Counted from the first letter of the stretch, positions 24,410 to 33,411 are shown. The stretch is 64,000 nucleotides of DNA from Micromonospora zingiberis (GCF_004331455.1 NZ_SJJR01000021.1:42416-106415), one strand, 5' to 3'. Numbers and translations are program-made. The notes: generated by a model from the letters alone, not told the origin.

Positions 24410-25384
24410 ATGAAGGTTGAGCAGCGTTTCGGGCCCGGTCACCGGATTCTGGTCACCGGCGGCGCCGGTTTCGTTCCGTCGCATCTGGTGGACACCCTGA
24501 TCGGACGCGGTTGCACGGTGGTCGTACTGGACAACTTCGTCACCGGGTCGAAGGAGAACGTCGCCCACCTGCTCGACACGCCGACCTTCACGCTGGTCGA
24601 GGCGGACGTCTCCGACGGGTTGCCGGCCCATCCGGCGCTGGCGGAGCGCTTCGACGCGATTCTGCACATGGCCTCGCCGGCCAGCCCGACCGACTTCGAG
24701 AAGTTGCCGGTGGAGATCCTGCGGGTGGGTTCGGTGGCCACCCTGCACCTGCTGGACCGTGCGGTCGCCGACGGCGCCCGGTTCCTGCTGGCCTCCACCT
24801 CCGAGGCGTACGGCGACCCGAAGGAACACCCGCAGCGGGAGACGTACTGGGGCAACGTCAACCCGATCGGCATCCGCAGCGTGTACGACGAGGCGAAGCG
24901 CTTCTCCGAGGCCGCGACGATGGCGTACCGGCGCAGCCGGGGGCTGGACACCGCGATCGTCCGGATCTTCAACACGTACGGCCCACGGATGCGGCCGGAC
25001 GACGGCCGCGCCATCCCGACCTTCATCTCCCAGGCGCTGCGCGGCGAGCCGATCACCGTGCACGGCACCGGCAACCAGACCCGCTCGATCTGCTACGTGG
25101 CGGATCTGGTCCGGGGCATCCTGCTGCTGCTCGACTCGACCGAGAGCGGGCCGGTGAACTGCGGCACCGAGCACGAGATGAGCATGCGGGAGCTGGCCGA
25201 GACGATCGTGTCGCTCTGCGAGAGCAAGTCCGAGGTGACCTATGTCACGCGCAGCGCGGATGACCCGGAAATGCGCCGACCGGATCTCACGCTCGCCCGC
25301 GAGGTGCTCGGCTACGAGCCGACGGTGACGCCGGAAGTGGGCCTGCGACGCACGATCGACCACTTCCGCGAGCGGCTAGGGTAG
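24410..25384 (+). CDS. NAD-dependent epimerase/dehydratase, UDP-glucuronate decarboxylase-like
   Basis: 324 aa SDR-extended protein. The NAD loop is TGGAGFVPSHL, where the third glycine of GxxGxxG is replaced by proline. The active site is STSEAYGDP with the YxxxK pair in SVYDEAKRFSEA, and NPIGIRSVYDEAKR plus FNTYGPRMRPDDGRAIPTFISQAL are typical of UDP-glucuronate decarboxylases that make UDP-xylose. It would supply a nucleotide sugar for the surface glycan handled by the GT4 enzyme, sugar transferase and LCP proteins in this window (inference). An unrelated 4,6-dehydratase role is less likely. Confidence 0.88.
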   Translation: MKVEQRFGPGHRILVTGGAGFVPSHLVDTLIGRGCTVVVLDNFVTGSKENVAHLLDTPTFTLVEADVSDGLPAHPALAERFDAILHMASPASPTDFEKLPVEILRVGSVATLHLLDRAVADGARFLLASTSEAYGDPKEHPQRETYWGNVNPIGIRSVYDEAKRFSEAATMAYRRSRGLDTAIVRIFNTYGPRMRPDDGRAIPTFISQALRGEPITVHGTGNQTRSICYVADLVRGILLLLDSTESGPVNCGTEHEMSMRELAETIVSLCESKSEVTYVTRSADDPEMRRPDLTLAREVLGYEPTVTPEVGLRRTIDHFRERLG

Positions 25385-25451
25385 CCGGCCTGACACCCCC
25401 ATGGCTTCAGGCTGAGGGCGACAGTGGCCGGGGCTGCGTACCCTGAGTTAC

Positions 25452-26678
25452 ATGTCAGCGACCATCCCTGCCGCCCTACGGCTCCCTCACCTGCACCGCA
25501 GCGCCGGGCGCGCGGCGGTGCCGGGCCCTGGTCGCGGCGGGCGCGCCGCCCGACCGGCCGACACCACCCAGTGGTACCCCGGCTACGACGAGGACCCGGT
25601 GGCGGCCGGCGGGCCGGGCGGCCCGCGTGGGCCGCTGGGGCCGGGTGGCCCCGGCAGTGTCCCGCCCCGGGGGCGCCGGCCACGGTGGCGGCGGATCGCC
25701 CTGGTGGCCGGCGTCATCGTGTTGGCGCTGGCCCTGATCGGTGGCGGCGGGGCCTGGTTCTACGCCCGCAGCCTCGACAAGAACCTCGCCCGGACGGATC
25801 CGTTCTCGGAGATCACCGGCGGCCGGCCGGCGAAGTCCGTGGACGGCGCGCTGAACATCCTCATGGTGGGCACCGACTCACGGGATCCGGACGCGCCGAT
25901 GGACCGGGCCGGCGAGTGGCGCGCCGACACGATCATCGTCATGCACATTCCCGCCGATCATGAGCAGGCGTACCTGGTCTCCATTCCACGGGACCTGTAC
26001 GTGCCGATTCCGGAGAGTGCCGGCGCGGACTGCGGCTCCGGCCAGCGTCGGAAGATCAACGCCGCCTTCGCCTTCGGCGGGCTGCCGCTGGCGGTACGCA
26101 CCGTCGAGTGCTTCACCGACGTGCACATCGACCACGTGATGGCGATCGACTTCGCGGGCTTCAAGCAGGTCACCGACGCCCTCGGCGGAGTGGATCTGGA
26201 GGTGGAACGGACCATCACCTCGATCCACAAGCCGTACCGGAAGTTCACCAAGGGCACCAATCACATGAACGGGACCGAGGCGCTGGACTGGATCCGCCAG
26301 CGCAAGCAGTTCCCCGACGGCGACTTCGCCCGGATGCGCCACCAGCAGGAGTTCCTCCGCGCCCTGATGGACAAGGCGGCGAGCACGGGCACGTTGACCA
26401 ACCCGAAGAAGCTCAACGCCTTCCTCCGCTCGGTGACCGACGCGGTCACCGTCGACCACGGCTTCTCGCTCACCGACATGGCGGTGCAGTTCCGCAACCT
26501 GCGGGGCGAGAACCTCACCTTCGTCACCAGCCCGCACCTGGGCAGCGAAACCATCAACGGGGAATCGGTGGTCGTCTCCGACCGGGAGAAGGCGCTGGCC
26601 ATGTACCGGGCGATGTCGGCCGACACGATGGCCGAGTGGGTGCAGGCAAACCAGCCCGCGACCACCGACAATGGCTGA
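25452..26678 (+). CDS. LCP (LytR-CpsA-Psr) family protein 1
   Basis: 408 aa. The cytoplasmic N-terminus is Gly/Pro/Arg-rich (1-78), one membrane helix follows (about 80-103), and the LCP domain is extracellular. LCP signatures: NILMVGTDSRDP, WRADTIIVMHIPADHEQAYLVSIPRDLYV, HIDHVMAIDFAGFKQVTDALGGVDLEVE, GTEALDWIRQRKQFPDGDFARMRHQQEFLRAL. The Arg and Asp residues that bind pyrophosphate are present. LCP proteins ligate polyprenyl-linked glycopolymers to peptidoglycan. It lacks the LytR_C extension. First of three consecutive LCP genes. Confidence 0.93.
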   Translation: MSATIPAALRLPHLHRSAGRAAVPGPGRGGRAARPADTTQWYPGYDEDPVAAGGPGGPRGPLGPGGPGSVPPRGRRPRWRRIALVAGVIVLALALIGGGGAWFYARSLDKNLARTDPFSEITGGRPAKSVDGALNILMVGTDSRDPDAPMDRAGEWRADTIIVMHIPADHEQAYLVSIPRDLYVPIPESAGADCGSGQRRKINAAFAFGGLPLAVRTVECFTDVHIDHVMAIDFAGFKQVTDALGGVDLEVERTITSIHKPYRKFTKGTNHMNGTEALDWIRQRKQFPDGDFARMRHQQEFLRALMDKAASTGTLTNPKKLNAFLRSVTDAVTVDHGFSLTDMAVQFRNLRGENLTFVTSPHLGSETINGESVVVSDREKALAMYRAMSADTMAEWVQANQPATTDNG

Positions 26679-26862
26679 CAGGCACACGCTGAATACTTCC
26701 TGTGAACCAACCGCCGATCGGTCATTTGAATCTGTCTGTTCGGCTATTTCGCCAGGATGACGCGGCGGAGAACGGTGACTGACCGTCATACGAACTCGCC
26801 ACGGCGAGAATGCGTACGTAAAGTATCTCCGCCCCCTTTGGTACACACGAGCTGGAGCGCGC

Positions 26863-28053
26863 ATGCCGGTTCAGAGCCCCGCTTTGCTCGACCCACCTGC
26901 GGCGTCCAGCCCACCCCCGGCAGCCGGGAAGAAGAACCGGTCCGGCAAGGCCGGCAAGGGACGGACGCGACGCAAGGACCCGCTCTGGGCCCGACTCACC
27001 GTGGTCGCCGGAGCCGTGCTGATGATGACCAGCGGCGTCGCCATCGTCGGCAGCAAGGCGGTGATCGGCCAGGCCACCGGCAGCATCTCGCAGCGCAACC
27101 TGATCGGCGATGCGGGCAAGACCCAGGCGGAGGGCGGCGGCGACCTGGAAGGCCCGATCGACCTGCTGCTGCTCGGCGTGGACGCCCGGGAGCGCTGGGC
27201 CGAGGACGACGTGCGCGCGGACAGCATCATCGTGTTGCACATCCCGGCCACCCATGACCAGGCGTACCTGATCTCGATCCCCCGGGACACCGAGGCGCGG
27301 ATCCCGGCCTGGCCCAAGGGCAACTATGCCGGCGGAGTCGACAAGATCAACGCCGCGTTCCAGGTCGGCGCCCGCAACGGCGGCGGCTGGGAGGGTGGCG
27401 CCCAGGTGATGGCTCAGACGATCAAGAACATGACCGGCGTCAGCTTCGACGGCGCGGCCATCATCAACTTCGGCGGCTTCAAGAACGTCATCGACGCCCT
27501 CGGCTCGGTGCGGATCTGCCCGAAGCAGGACGTCAAGTCGACCCACATGTCGTACGTCGACGGCGAGCCGATGTGGAACGCGGACGCGAAGAAGACCGGC
27601 AAGGCGCGTACTCCGGTGGTGCACAAGAAGGGCTGCCAGGAGATGGAGGGCTGGGCCGCGCTGGACTTCTCCCGGCAGCGTTACGGCCTGGCCAACAGCG
27701 ACTACGACCGCCAGGCGAACCAGCAGCAGCTGATCAAGGCGATGGCGAAGAAGGCCACCCAGAACGGCACGCTGACCAACCCGCTGAAGCTGAACGAGCT
27801 GATCAAGGCGGCCGGCAAGGCCTTCATCCTGGACACCGGCGGCGTGTCGGTGGAGGACTTCGTCTTCACCATGCGTGGGGTCACCGGCAATGAGCTGATC
27901 ATGCTCAAGACCAACGGTGGCACGTACAACGCCACCGGCGGCGGCCGGGAGGCGCTCGACGAACAGACCCTGGACATGTTCCAGGCGGTCCGGAAGGACA
28001 ATCTGGCCGAGTTCGTGTTCTACAACCCCGAGGTGATCTCCAACCGGAAGTGA
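26863..28053 (+). CDS. LCP family protein 2
   Basis: 396 aa from ATG 26863. Lys/Gly-rich cytoplasmic N-terminus, membrane helix about 44-66, then the LCP domain: DLLLLGVDARERW, RADSIIVLHIPATHDQAYLISIPRDTEARIP, NFGGFKNVIDALGSVRICPKQDV, GWAALDFSRQRYGLANSDYDRQANQQQLIKAM. Function as for the first LCP gene. It is separated from it by 184 nt of slightly AT-richer sequence, so it probably has its own promoter. Paralogues with different N-termini suggest different acceptor polymers or growth phases. Confidence 0.93.
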   Translation: MPVQSPALLDPPAASSPPPAAGKKNRSGKAGKGRTRRKDPLWARLTVVAGAVLMMTSGVAIVGSKAVIGQATGSISQRNLIGDAGKTQAEGGGDLEGPIDLLLLGVDARERWAEDDVRADSIIVLHIPATHDQAYLISIPRDTEARIPAWPKGNYAGGVDKINAAFQVGARNGGGWEGGAQVMAQTIKNMTGVSFDGAAIINFGGFKNVIDALGSVRICPKQDVKSTHMSYVDGEPMWNADAKKTGKARTPVVHKKGCQEMEGWAALDFSRQRYGLANSDYDRQANQQQLIKAMAKKATQNGTLTNPLKLNELIKAAGKAFILDTGGVSVEDFVFTMRGVTGNELIMLKTNGGTYNATGGGREALDEQTLDMFQAVRKDNLAEFVFYNPEVISNRK

Positions 28054-28149
28054 CCGGCGGACGGAGATACCCCGAAACGCCGTCACCCTGAGTAAACCTT
28101 CCCTAGCCTGACATGAGCGGAGTTCGTGTCGGGCTGACGGGAGGGCGTC

Positions 28150-29187
28150 ACGGCCAAGCGGGCGCACCACGGCGGGAAGCGGGCAGCGGGGGTCCATCCC
28201 CGGCGCCCGCGGTGGGCCCGCGTACTGCTCGGCACCGGGCTGGTGGTGGTGCTGCTCGCGGCGGTCGCGCTGGTCGGCCTGCGGGTGCTCGCCGACCGGT
28301 ACGAACGCACCGTCACCCGCGAGCAACTGCTGGACCCGTCCGCCCGCGCCAAGCGCACCGACCTGGACGGCCCGCTCAACTACCTGCTCGTCGGATCGGA
28401 CCGGCGTCCCGGTGACGTCGGTCCGGAGCAACGCACCGACACCATCCTGATCGTGCACATCCCCGCCGGGCTACGCGAGGGCTATCTCGTCTCGGTGCCA
28501 CGCGACCTGCTGGTCACCATCCCACCGGGGGCCGGCTGGCCGGGCGGCGAAGACAAGATCAACACCGCTTTCGAGTACGGCGGAGGCGGCCAGTCCGGAG
28601 CCCAACTGCTCTCCGCCACCCTGACCCGGCTCACCGGAATCCGCTTCGACGGCGCCGCCCTGGTCGACTTCGCCGGCCTACGCAGCGTGATCGACCTGCT
28701 CGACGGGGTCGAGATGTGCGTACGGACCGAGGTGCGGTCGATCCACACCAAGCGGGTCTTCCCGCCGGGCTGCCAGCGGATGGACGGTGCGGCGGCGCTC
28801 GACTACGTACGCCAGCGCTACGACCTGCCCGGCGGCGACTACGACCGGCAGACCCATCAGCAGCAGTTACTGGGGGCGATGCTCGAACGCGCGGGCGAGA
28901 CCCGGGTACGCAACAACCCCGTCCAGCTACACCGGCTCATCGAGGCCGTCGGCGAGTCGCTGACCGTGGACACCAACGGCGTGCCGGTGGAGGACCTGCT
29001 GCTCGCCCTGCACGGGCTCTCCACCGACGGGCTGCGCGGCGTGCAGGTGCCGTCGTACCCACAGACCATCGACCAGGTGTCCTACGTCCTGCTCGACAAC
29101 GGGGGTGAGGGGCTGTTCGAGGCGGTACGCGGCACCCGGATGCCCCAGTGGGCCGGTGCGCATCCGCGCTGGGTGACCCGGCTCTGA
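28150..29187 (+). CDS. LCP family protein 3, probable ACG start
   Basis: The LCP domain is clear: NYLLVGSDRRPGD, RTDTILIVHIPAGLREGYLVSVPRDLLV, VDFAGLRSVIDLLDGVEMCV, AALDYVRQRYDLPGGDYDRQTHQQQLLGAML. The frame opens after a stop at 28135-28137 and has no ATG, GTG or TTG until GTG 28243, which lies inside the membrane helix. GGAGG at 28140-28144 stands 5 nt before ACG 28150. That start yields 345 aa with a basic tail (TAKRAHHGGKRAAG...) and a complete membrane helix, as in the other LCP proteins. I therefore favour ACG; GTG 28243 (314 aa) is the conventional alternative. A sequencing error is a third possibility. Confidence 0.75.
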   Translation, partial: TAKRAHHGGKRAAGVHPRRPRWARVLLGTGLVVVLLAAVALVGLRVLADRYERTVTREQLLDPSARAKRTDLDGPLNYLLVGSDRRPGDVGPEQRTDTILIVHIPAGLREGYLVSVPRDLLVTIPPGAGWPGGEDKINTAFEYGGGGQSGAQLLSATLTRLTGIRFDGAALVDFAGLRSVIDLLDGVEMCVRTEVRSIHTKRVFPPGCQRMDGAAALDYVRQRYDLPGGDYDRQTHQQQLLGAMLERAGETRVRNNPVQLHRLIEAVGESLTVDTNGVPVEDLLLALHGLSTDGLRGVQVPSYPQTIDQVSYVLLDNGGEGLFEAVRGTRMPQWAGAHPRWVTRL

Positions 29188-29236
29188 CGCGCCGTCCGGC
29201 GGCGCCGAATCCACCAGGCCGTCAGAGGATCTACCC

Positions 29237-29581
29237 TTGGTACCCGTGTTCGGATCCCAGATACCCACCGTGACCGTTGCCGAGATCACCGACGACACGT
29301 ACCTGCTCGACGTACGGGAGGACGACGAGTGGGCCGCCGGTCACGCGCCGGCCGCCCACCACCTGCCGATGATGGAGTTGCCGGCCCGGATCGCCGAGGT
29401 GCCGACCGACCGGAACGTGGCGGTCATCTGCCGCTCGGGCGGGCGCTCCGCCCAGGTCGTCGCGTACCTGATGCGCAACGGATGGGACCAGGTGCACAAC
29501 GTCGCGGGCGGGATGGGCGACTGGGCGGCGGCCGGACGGCCGGTGATCGGCACCGACGGGCAGCCGGGCCGGGTCCTGTAG
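29237..29581 (+). CDS. Rhodanese-like domain protein
   Basis: 114 aa, single rhodanese domain: YLLDVREDDEWAAGHAPAAHHLPM, then the active-site loop VAVICRSGGRSAQVVAYL with the catalytic Cys, and VHNVAGGMGDWAAAGRPV. It handles persulfide sulfur in the cytoplasm, or binds arsenate/phosphate-type anions. TTG 29237 is used; GTG 29246 is possible. It is followed 10 nt later by a glycerophosphodiester phosphodiesterase gene. Confidence 0.9.
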   Translation: MVPVFGSQIPTVTVAEITDDTYLLDVREDDEWAAGHAPAAHHLPMMELPARIAEVPTDRNVAVICRSGGRSAQVVAYLMRNGWDQVHNVAGGMGDWAAAGRPVIGTDGQPGRVL

Positions 29582-29590
29582 GGCGGACCG

Positions 29591-30385
29591 ATGGGCGCAC
29601 CACCCCTCGTCTTCGCGCACCGGGGCGCGTCGTACGACCTGCCGGAGCACACCCTCGCGGCCTATCTGCGGGCCCTCGACGAGGGCGCCGACGGGCTGGA
29701 GTGCGACGTGCGGCTGACCCGCGACGGGCACCTCGTCTGCGTACACGACCGCCGGCTGGACCGGACCAGCAACGGCCGGGGGCCGGTCAGCACCCGTACC
29801 CTCGCCGAGTTGGAGCGGCTCGACTTCGGCTCCTGGCACCCGGGCTGCGTACCGGCCGACGGTGACGAGGTGCTCGACGACTCGCACACCCGGCTGCTCA
29901 CCCTCGAACGGCTGCTGGAGGCGGTCCTCGCCGCCGGTCGGCCGGTGCGGTTGCTGGTGGAGACCAAGCACCCGTCCCGCTACGGCGGGCACGTCGAGCG
30001 CCGGCTGGTCGCGCTGCTGCGCCGCTACGGCCTGGCCGAAGCGCAGCCCGACGCCCCGGTGCAGGTCACCGTCATGTCGTTTTCCCCGCTGGCCGTACGC
30101 CGGATCCGGGCCCTGGCCCCCGCGCTGCCGACGGTGCTGCTGCTGGAGGTGCTGCCCCGCTGGCTGCGGCTGGGGCGGCTGCCCTTCGGCGCCGGCATCG
30201 CCGGGCCGGGCATCGGGCTGGTACGGGCCCGCCCGATGCTGGTGCCGGCCCTGCGGGCGGCCGGCAACCAGGTCTATGTCTGGACCGTGAACGAGCCGGC
30301 CGATCTCGACCTGGTGCTGGCCGCCGGAGTGGACGGCGTGATCACCGACCGTCCGGCGCACACCCTCGCCCGGTTACCTCGGTGA
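29591..30385 (+). CDS. Glycerophosphodiester phosphodiesterase (GDPD)
   Basis: 264 aa. Characteristic opening FAHRGASYDLPEHTLAAYLRALDEGADGLECDVRLTRDGHLVCVHDRRLDRTSNGRG includes the catalytic His pair (HRG, HD) and the metal ligands E and D. It hydrolyses glycerophosphodiesters from phospholipid turnover to sn-glycerol-3-phosphate and an alcohol. No signal peptide, so cytoplasmic. Lies 10 nt after the rhodanese gene. Confidence 0.93.
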   Translation: MGAPPLVFAHRGASYDLPEHTLAAYLRALDEGADGLECDVRLTRDGHLVCVHDRRLDRTSNGRGPVSTRTLAELERLDFGSWHPGCVPADGDEVLDDSHTRLLTLERLLEAVLAAGRPVRLLVETKHPSRYGGHVERRLVALLRRYGLAEAQPDAPVQVTVMSFSPLAVRRIRALAPALPTVLLLEVLPRWLRLGRLPFGAGIAGPGIGLVRARPMLVPALRAAGNQVYVWTVNEPADLDLVLAAGVDGVITDRPAHTLARLPR

Positions 30386-30434
30386 CCCACTCGGGGGTGC
30401 CCAGGAACGCGAGGCGCAGTGCACACTCGGGGTC

Positions 30435-31892
30435 ATGCCCGACCGCACCGACTACTCGGCCCTCATCGCCGGGCACACCGTCATCATCGAGATGATCAAC
30501 TCGGGCGATGCGGGCCTGCCGGTCCTGACCCAGCTGCTCCGAATGGCCCAGCCGGCACTCGGTGCCGCCGGCATGGCGTTCGTGGAGTTCGCGCCGAGCG
30601 GCGGACGGGTGATCGCCGCGACCGGCGCCGCCGAGTGGACCATCGGCCGACCCCTGCCGGCCAACGACCCGGCCACCATCTGCCTGCTCGCCGGGCCCCG
30701 CGTGCAGTGCGTACGGACCGATCACCTGACCAACCAACTCGCCGTCGAGCTGGCCGAACGTGGCCTGCGGCGGATGGTCGTGTCCCGAGCCGAGATCGGC
30801 GGCCACACGGTCGGCAGCCTGCACGCCCTCTACCTCGCCGGCGCCGACGAGCCGAGCAGCGAACAGCGGGGCGTGGTCGGCTACCTCGGCACCTGCATCG
30901 CCCACATGTACGGCGACCAGAGCGGCCTGCCGGTGCACGGCGACGGGCCGGTGGTGGCCGCACTCGCCGACGGGCTGGCCGTGGTCGACCGCGACGCCCA
31001 CGTCCGGCTCTGGAACCCGGCCGCCGCCCAGGTGACCGGCTGCTCCTCCGCCGAGGCGCTCAACCGTCCGTTGCCGTTCCCGCTGCCGCCGTCCGGGCAG
31101 GTCCTCGACCACCAACTGCCGGACGGGCGCTGGCTGCGGATCACCTCGGGCGAGCTGCCCGGCCCGGGGACGCTGCGGGTGGTCACCTTTCGGGACACCA
31201 CCGACCAGCAACGGCACGACCACGAGCGCGATCTTTTCGTCGCGGTCACCAGCCACGAGCTGCGTACCCCGGTGACCGTCATCAAGGGGTACGCGGACAC
31301 CCTCAACGACCACTGGGAGTCGCTGAGCGAGGCCGACCGCAAGCAGGCCGCCCGAGTCATCGGGCAGCGGGCCAACGAACTGGCCCGGCTGCTCGACCGG
31401 TTGCTCTCCTCCGCCGCCGAGGTCTGGCCGGGTGACGGCCCACCGGCACCGTTCGACCTTGGCGAGACGCTCCGGGCCGCGGTCGCCGACCTGCCTCCCG
31501 ACCTGCGCCGCCGGACCATGGTCCGGCTGCCGACCGAGCTGCCGAGGGCGGTCGGGCACCGGCAGAGCCTGGCCACCGTGCTCACCGAGCTGGTCACCAA
31601 CGCCGGCAAGTACTCACCGCCCGGCTCACCGATCGAGATCAGTGCGGAGGCCGACGGCCGAACCGTCAGCCTCCGGGTCAGCGACCGTGGCATCGGCGTA
31701 CGCCCTGAGCACGTCGAACGCGCCTTCGACCGGTTCTGGCAGGGCGACTCCGGCGACCGGCGCCGATACCCCGGCACCGGTCTGGGCCTCTATCTCGTCC
31801 GCCGGATCGTTGAACAGCAGAATGGATGGGTATTCCTTCGGCCGAGAACAGGTGGGGGTACGGTCGCAGAGGTGCGACTGCCCCGCAGGTGA
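30435..31892 (+). CDS. PAS-containing sensor histidine kinase (orphan)
   Basis: 485 aa. N-terminal GAF-like region (about 20-165), PAS domain around DGLAVVDRDAHVRLWNPAAAQVTG, HisKA with the acceptor His in FVAVTSHELRTPVTVIKGYADTL, then HATPase_c (ELVTNAGKYSPPG, VSDRGIGVRPEHVERAFDRFW, GTGLGLYLVRRIVEQQNG). No membrane helix, so soluble. No response regulator is adjacent; an RsbW-like ATPase gene follows 35 nt later. It likely senses a cytoplasmic cue such as redox state and signals to a distant regulator. Confidence 0.92.
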   Translation: MPDRTDYSALIAGHTVIIEMINSGDAGLPVLTQLLRMAQPALGAAGMAFVEFAPSGGRVIAATGAAEWTIGRPLPANDPATICLLAGPRVQCVRTDHLTNQLAVELAERGLRRMVVSRAEIGGHTVGSLHALYLAGADEPSSEQRGVVGYLGTCIAHMYGDQSGLPVHGDGPVVAALADGLAVVDRDAHVRLWNPAAAQVTGCSSAEALNRPLPFPLPPSGQVLDHQLPDGRWLRITSGELPGPGTLRVVTFRDTTDQQRHDHERDLFVAVTSHELRTPVTVIKGYADTLNDHWESLSEADRKQAARVIGQRANELARLLDRLLSSAAEVWPGDGPPAPFDLGETLRAAVADLPPDLRRRTMVRLPTELPRAVGHRQSLATVLTELVTNAGKYSPPGSPIEISAEADGRTVSLRVSDRGIGVRPEHVERAFDRFWQGDSGDRRRYPGTGLGLYLVRRIVEQQNGWVFLRPRTGGGTVAEVRLPRR

Positions 31893-31927
31893 GCGGTGGG
31901 GACCACGGGGGTGGAAGAGGGGCAGAG

Positions 31928-32374
31928 GTGTCGACGGCAGCGGGCGAACGAGCGTGGTGTGTGGTGGTGCCACACCATGCCACCGGGGCACGGGTCGCCC
32001 GGCACCGACTCGCCACCGAACTGGCCGAGGTGGTGACCCCACCGGTGCTCGCCGACCTGGTCGCGGTGCTGGCCGAGTTGGTGGGCAACGCCGTCCGGCA
32101 TGCCGACCCGCTGCCCGGCGGGGTGGTCCGGGTGGCCTGGCGGCTACGGATCACGGCCGACGGGGCACAGATCCGGCTCCGGGTCACCGACGGCGGTGCC
32201 GCCTGCGGCCCGCAGATCCGCCCGGCCGACACGGGCGCGGCCGACGGGCGCGGCCTGCACATCGTCTCCGGTCTGGCCAGTCGTTGGGGCGTGGAGCGCG
32301 ACGGCCTCGGTCAGAGCGTCTGGGCCGAATTCGACCCTGTACCGGACCGTCCGGGCCTGGTGGCCGCCGGCTGA
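31928..32374 (+). CDS. RsbW-like HATPase_c_2 serine kinase/anti-sigma regulator
   Basis: 148 aa from GTG 31928. A GHKL ATPase of the anti-sigma type: an N-terminal strand/helix (ARVARHRLATELAEV), the N-box LVAVLAELVGNAVRHADP, RLRVTDGGAACGP and GRGLHIVSGLASRWGVE. Actinobacteria carry many such stand-alone proteins that phosphorylate anti-anti-sigma factors or simply bind sigma factors. It follows the orphan histidine kinase closely, which suggests joint regulation. No partner antagonist gene is seen nearby. Confidence 0.85.
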   Translation: MSTAAGERAWCVVVPHHATGARVARHRLATELAEVVTPPVLADLVAVLAELVGNAVRHADPLPGGVVRVAWRLRITADGAQIRLRVTDGGAACGPQIRPADTGAADGRGLHIVSGLASRWGVERDGLGQSVWAEFDPVPDRPGLVAAG

Positions 32375-32456
32375 ACGACTCCGCCGACGGGCGGTCGGGG
32401 TGGCAGAGGTGGGTCCGGCCCACGCCGTACCGCCGGGGCCTCTAGGCTGTCAGGCC

Positions 32457-33341
32457 GTGAGCAAGCGTCGAAAGAACCAGCGGGCAGCCGCGCCGAGCGG
32501 GAAGCGCGAGCGGGTACGCGACATCTTCGTCCCCCGTCCCTTCGAGGGGCTGGCCGACGAGCCGGAGTGGATCGCGCTGCGAGAGCTGGTACCCGCCGCC
32601 TCCGCACCGCTGCGTCTCACCCCGGCCCTGGTCGAGGAGTACGGCGACCGTCCGATCGCGCTGGCCACCGTGCTGCCGATGGCCGCGCCGGCGATGAGCC
32701 GGCAGGACGGGCAGGTCTTCGTCGGGCTCCAGCGGCACCAGCAGTCCGGTGACATCTCCCGGGACCTGGCCGAGTCGCTGCTCTGCGCGCTGCGGACCGA
32801 GCCGGGTGCCCCGGTCGCTGTGCCACCGCTGCCCGGCCCCGGACCCCGTCTCCAGGACATCCTGGTCGACGGCCCGCTGGAGATCACCCTGCACGAGGGT
32901 TTCGAGTTCTGGCTGGTTCCGGAGGCCGTCGAGGACCCCACCGTGCAGGCGTCGCTGGAGCGGGCCAACGCGGCGATCTACCCGACCGTACGGCTGGCTG
33001 CCGCGCGGGCCGCGTACTGGTGTCAGGTGCCGGAGAAGGCGCACGTGCGCTGGGTGCTGCCGGAGGACGAGGAAGCCGCCCTGGACGCACTGGCCCGACT
33101 GAGCGCGGCCGGCTCGCTGACCCTCGGTGAGTCGACCAAGTTCGCCGGCATGTTCCGGGCCCACGGGCGGCTGGTGCCGGTCTGGGATCTGCCCCAGGAC
33201 ACCCCGGCCGGCGACTGGGAGGACCCGGTCGCCCAGTTCGCCAAGCGGTACGCCGAGGCGCTCACCGAGACCGGGCCGCTCGACGCGGCCGCTCGCCGGT
33301 CCCGGCAGGGTCTGCTCGGGCGCCAACTCACCCTCCGCTGA
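32457..33341 (+). CDS. DUF5926 family protein
   Basis: 294 aa from GTG 32457. Basic start VSKRRKNQRAAAPSGKRERVRD, then RPFEGLADEPEWIALRELVPAASAPL, PMAAPAMSRQDGQVFVGLQ and YWCQVPEKAHVRWVLPEDEEAALDALARL, features of the widespread actinobacterial DUF5926 family. Function unknown. No catalytic motif or membrane segment. The C-terminus is basic (ARRSRQGLLGRQLTLR), and the Lys/Arg-rich head suggests nucleic-acid contact, as speculation. Confidence 0.85.
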   Translation: MSKRRKNQRAAAPSGKRERVRDIFVPRPFEGLADEPEWIALRELVPAASAPLRLTPALVEEYGDRPIALATVLPMAAPAMSRQDGQVFVGLQRHQQSGDISRDLAESLLCALRTEPGAPVAVPPLPGPGPRLQDILVDGPLEITLHEGFEFWLVPEAVEDPTVQASLERANAAIYPTVRLAAARAAYWCQVPEKAHVRWVLPEDEEAALDALARLSAAGSLTLGESTKFAGMFRAHGRLVPVWDLPQDTPAGDWEDPVAQFAKRYAEALTETGPLDAAARRSRQGLLGRQLTLR

Positions 33342-33360
33342 GCGGGAGCATCGTCGGGGC

Positions 33361-33411
33361 GTTAGGAAGGGGCCCTTCCTCTACCGGAGGCGTTAGGAAG
33401 GGCCCCCTCCT
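33361..33411 (+). repeat. 51-bp composite dispersed element, copy 4
   Basis: Halves GTTAGGAAGGGGCCCTTCCT (33361-33380) and GTTAGGAAGGGCCCCCTCCT (33392-33411), linker CTACCGGAGGC. It occupies the whole gap between convergent genes, and its last base belongs to the TAA stop codon of arcA on the minus strand. Confidence 0.85.
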
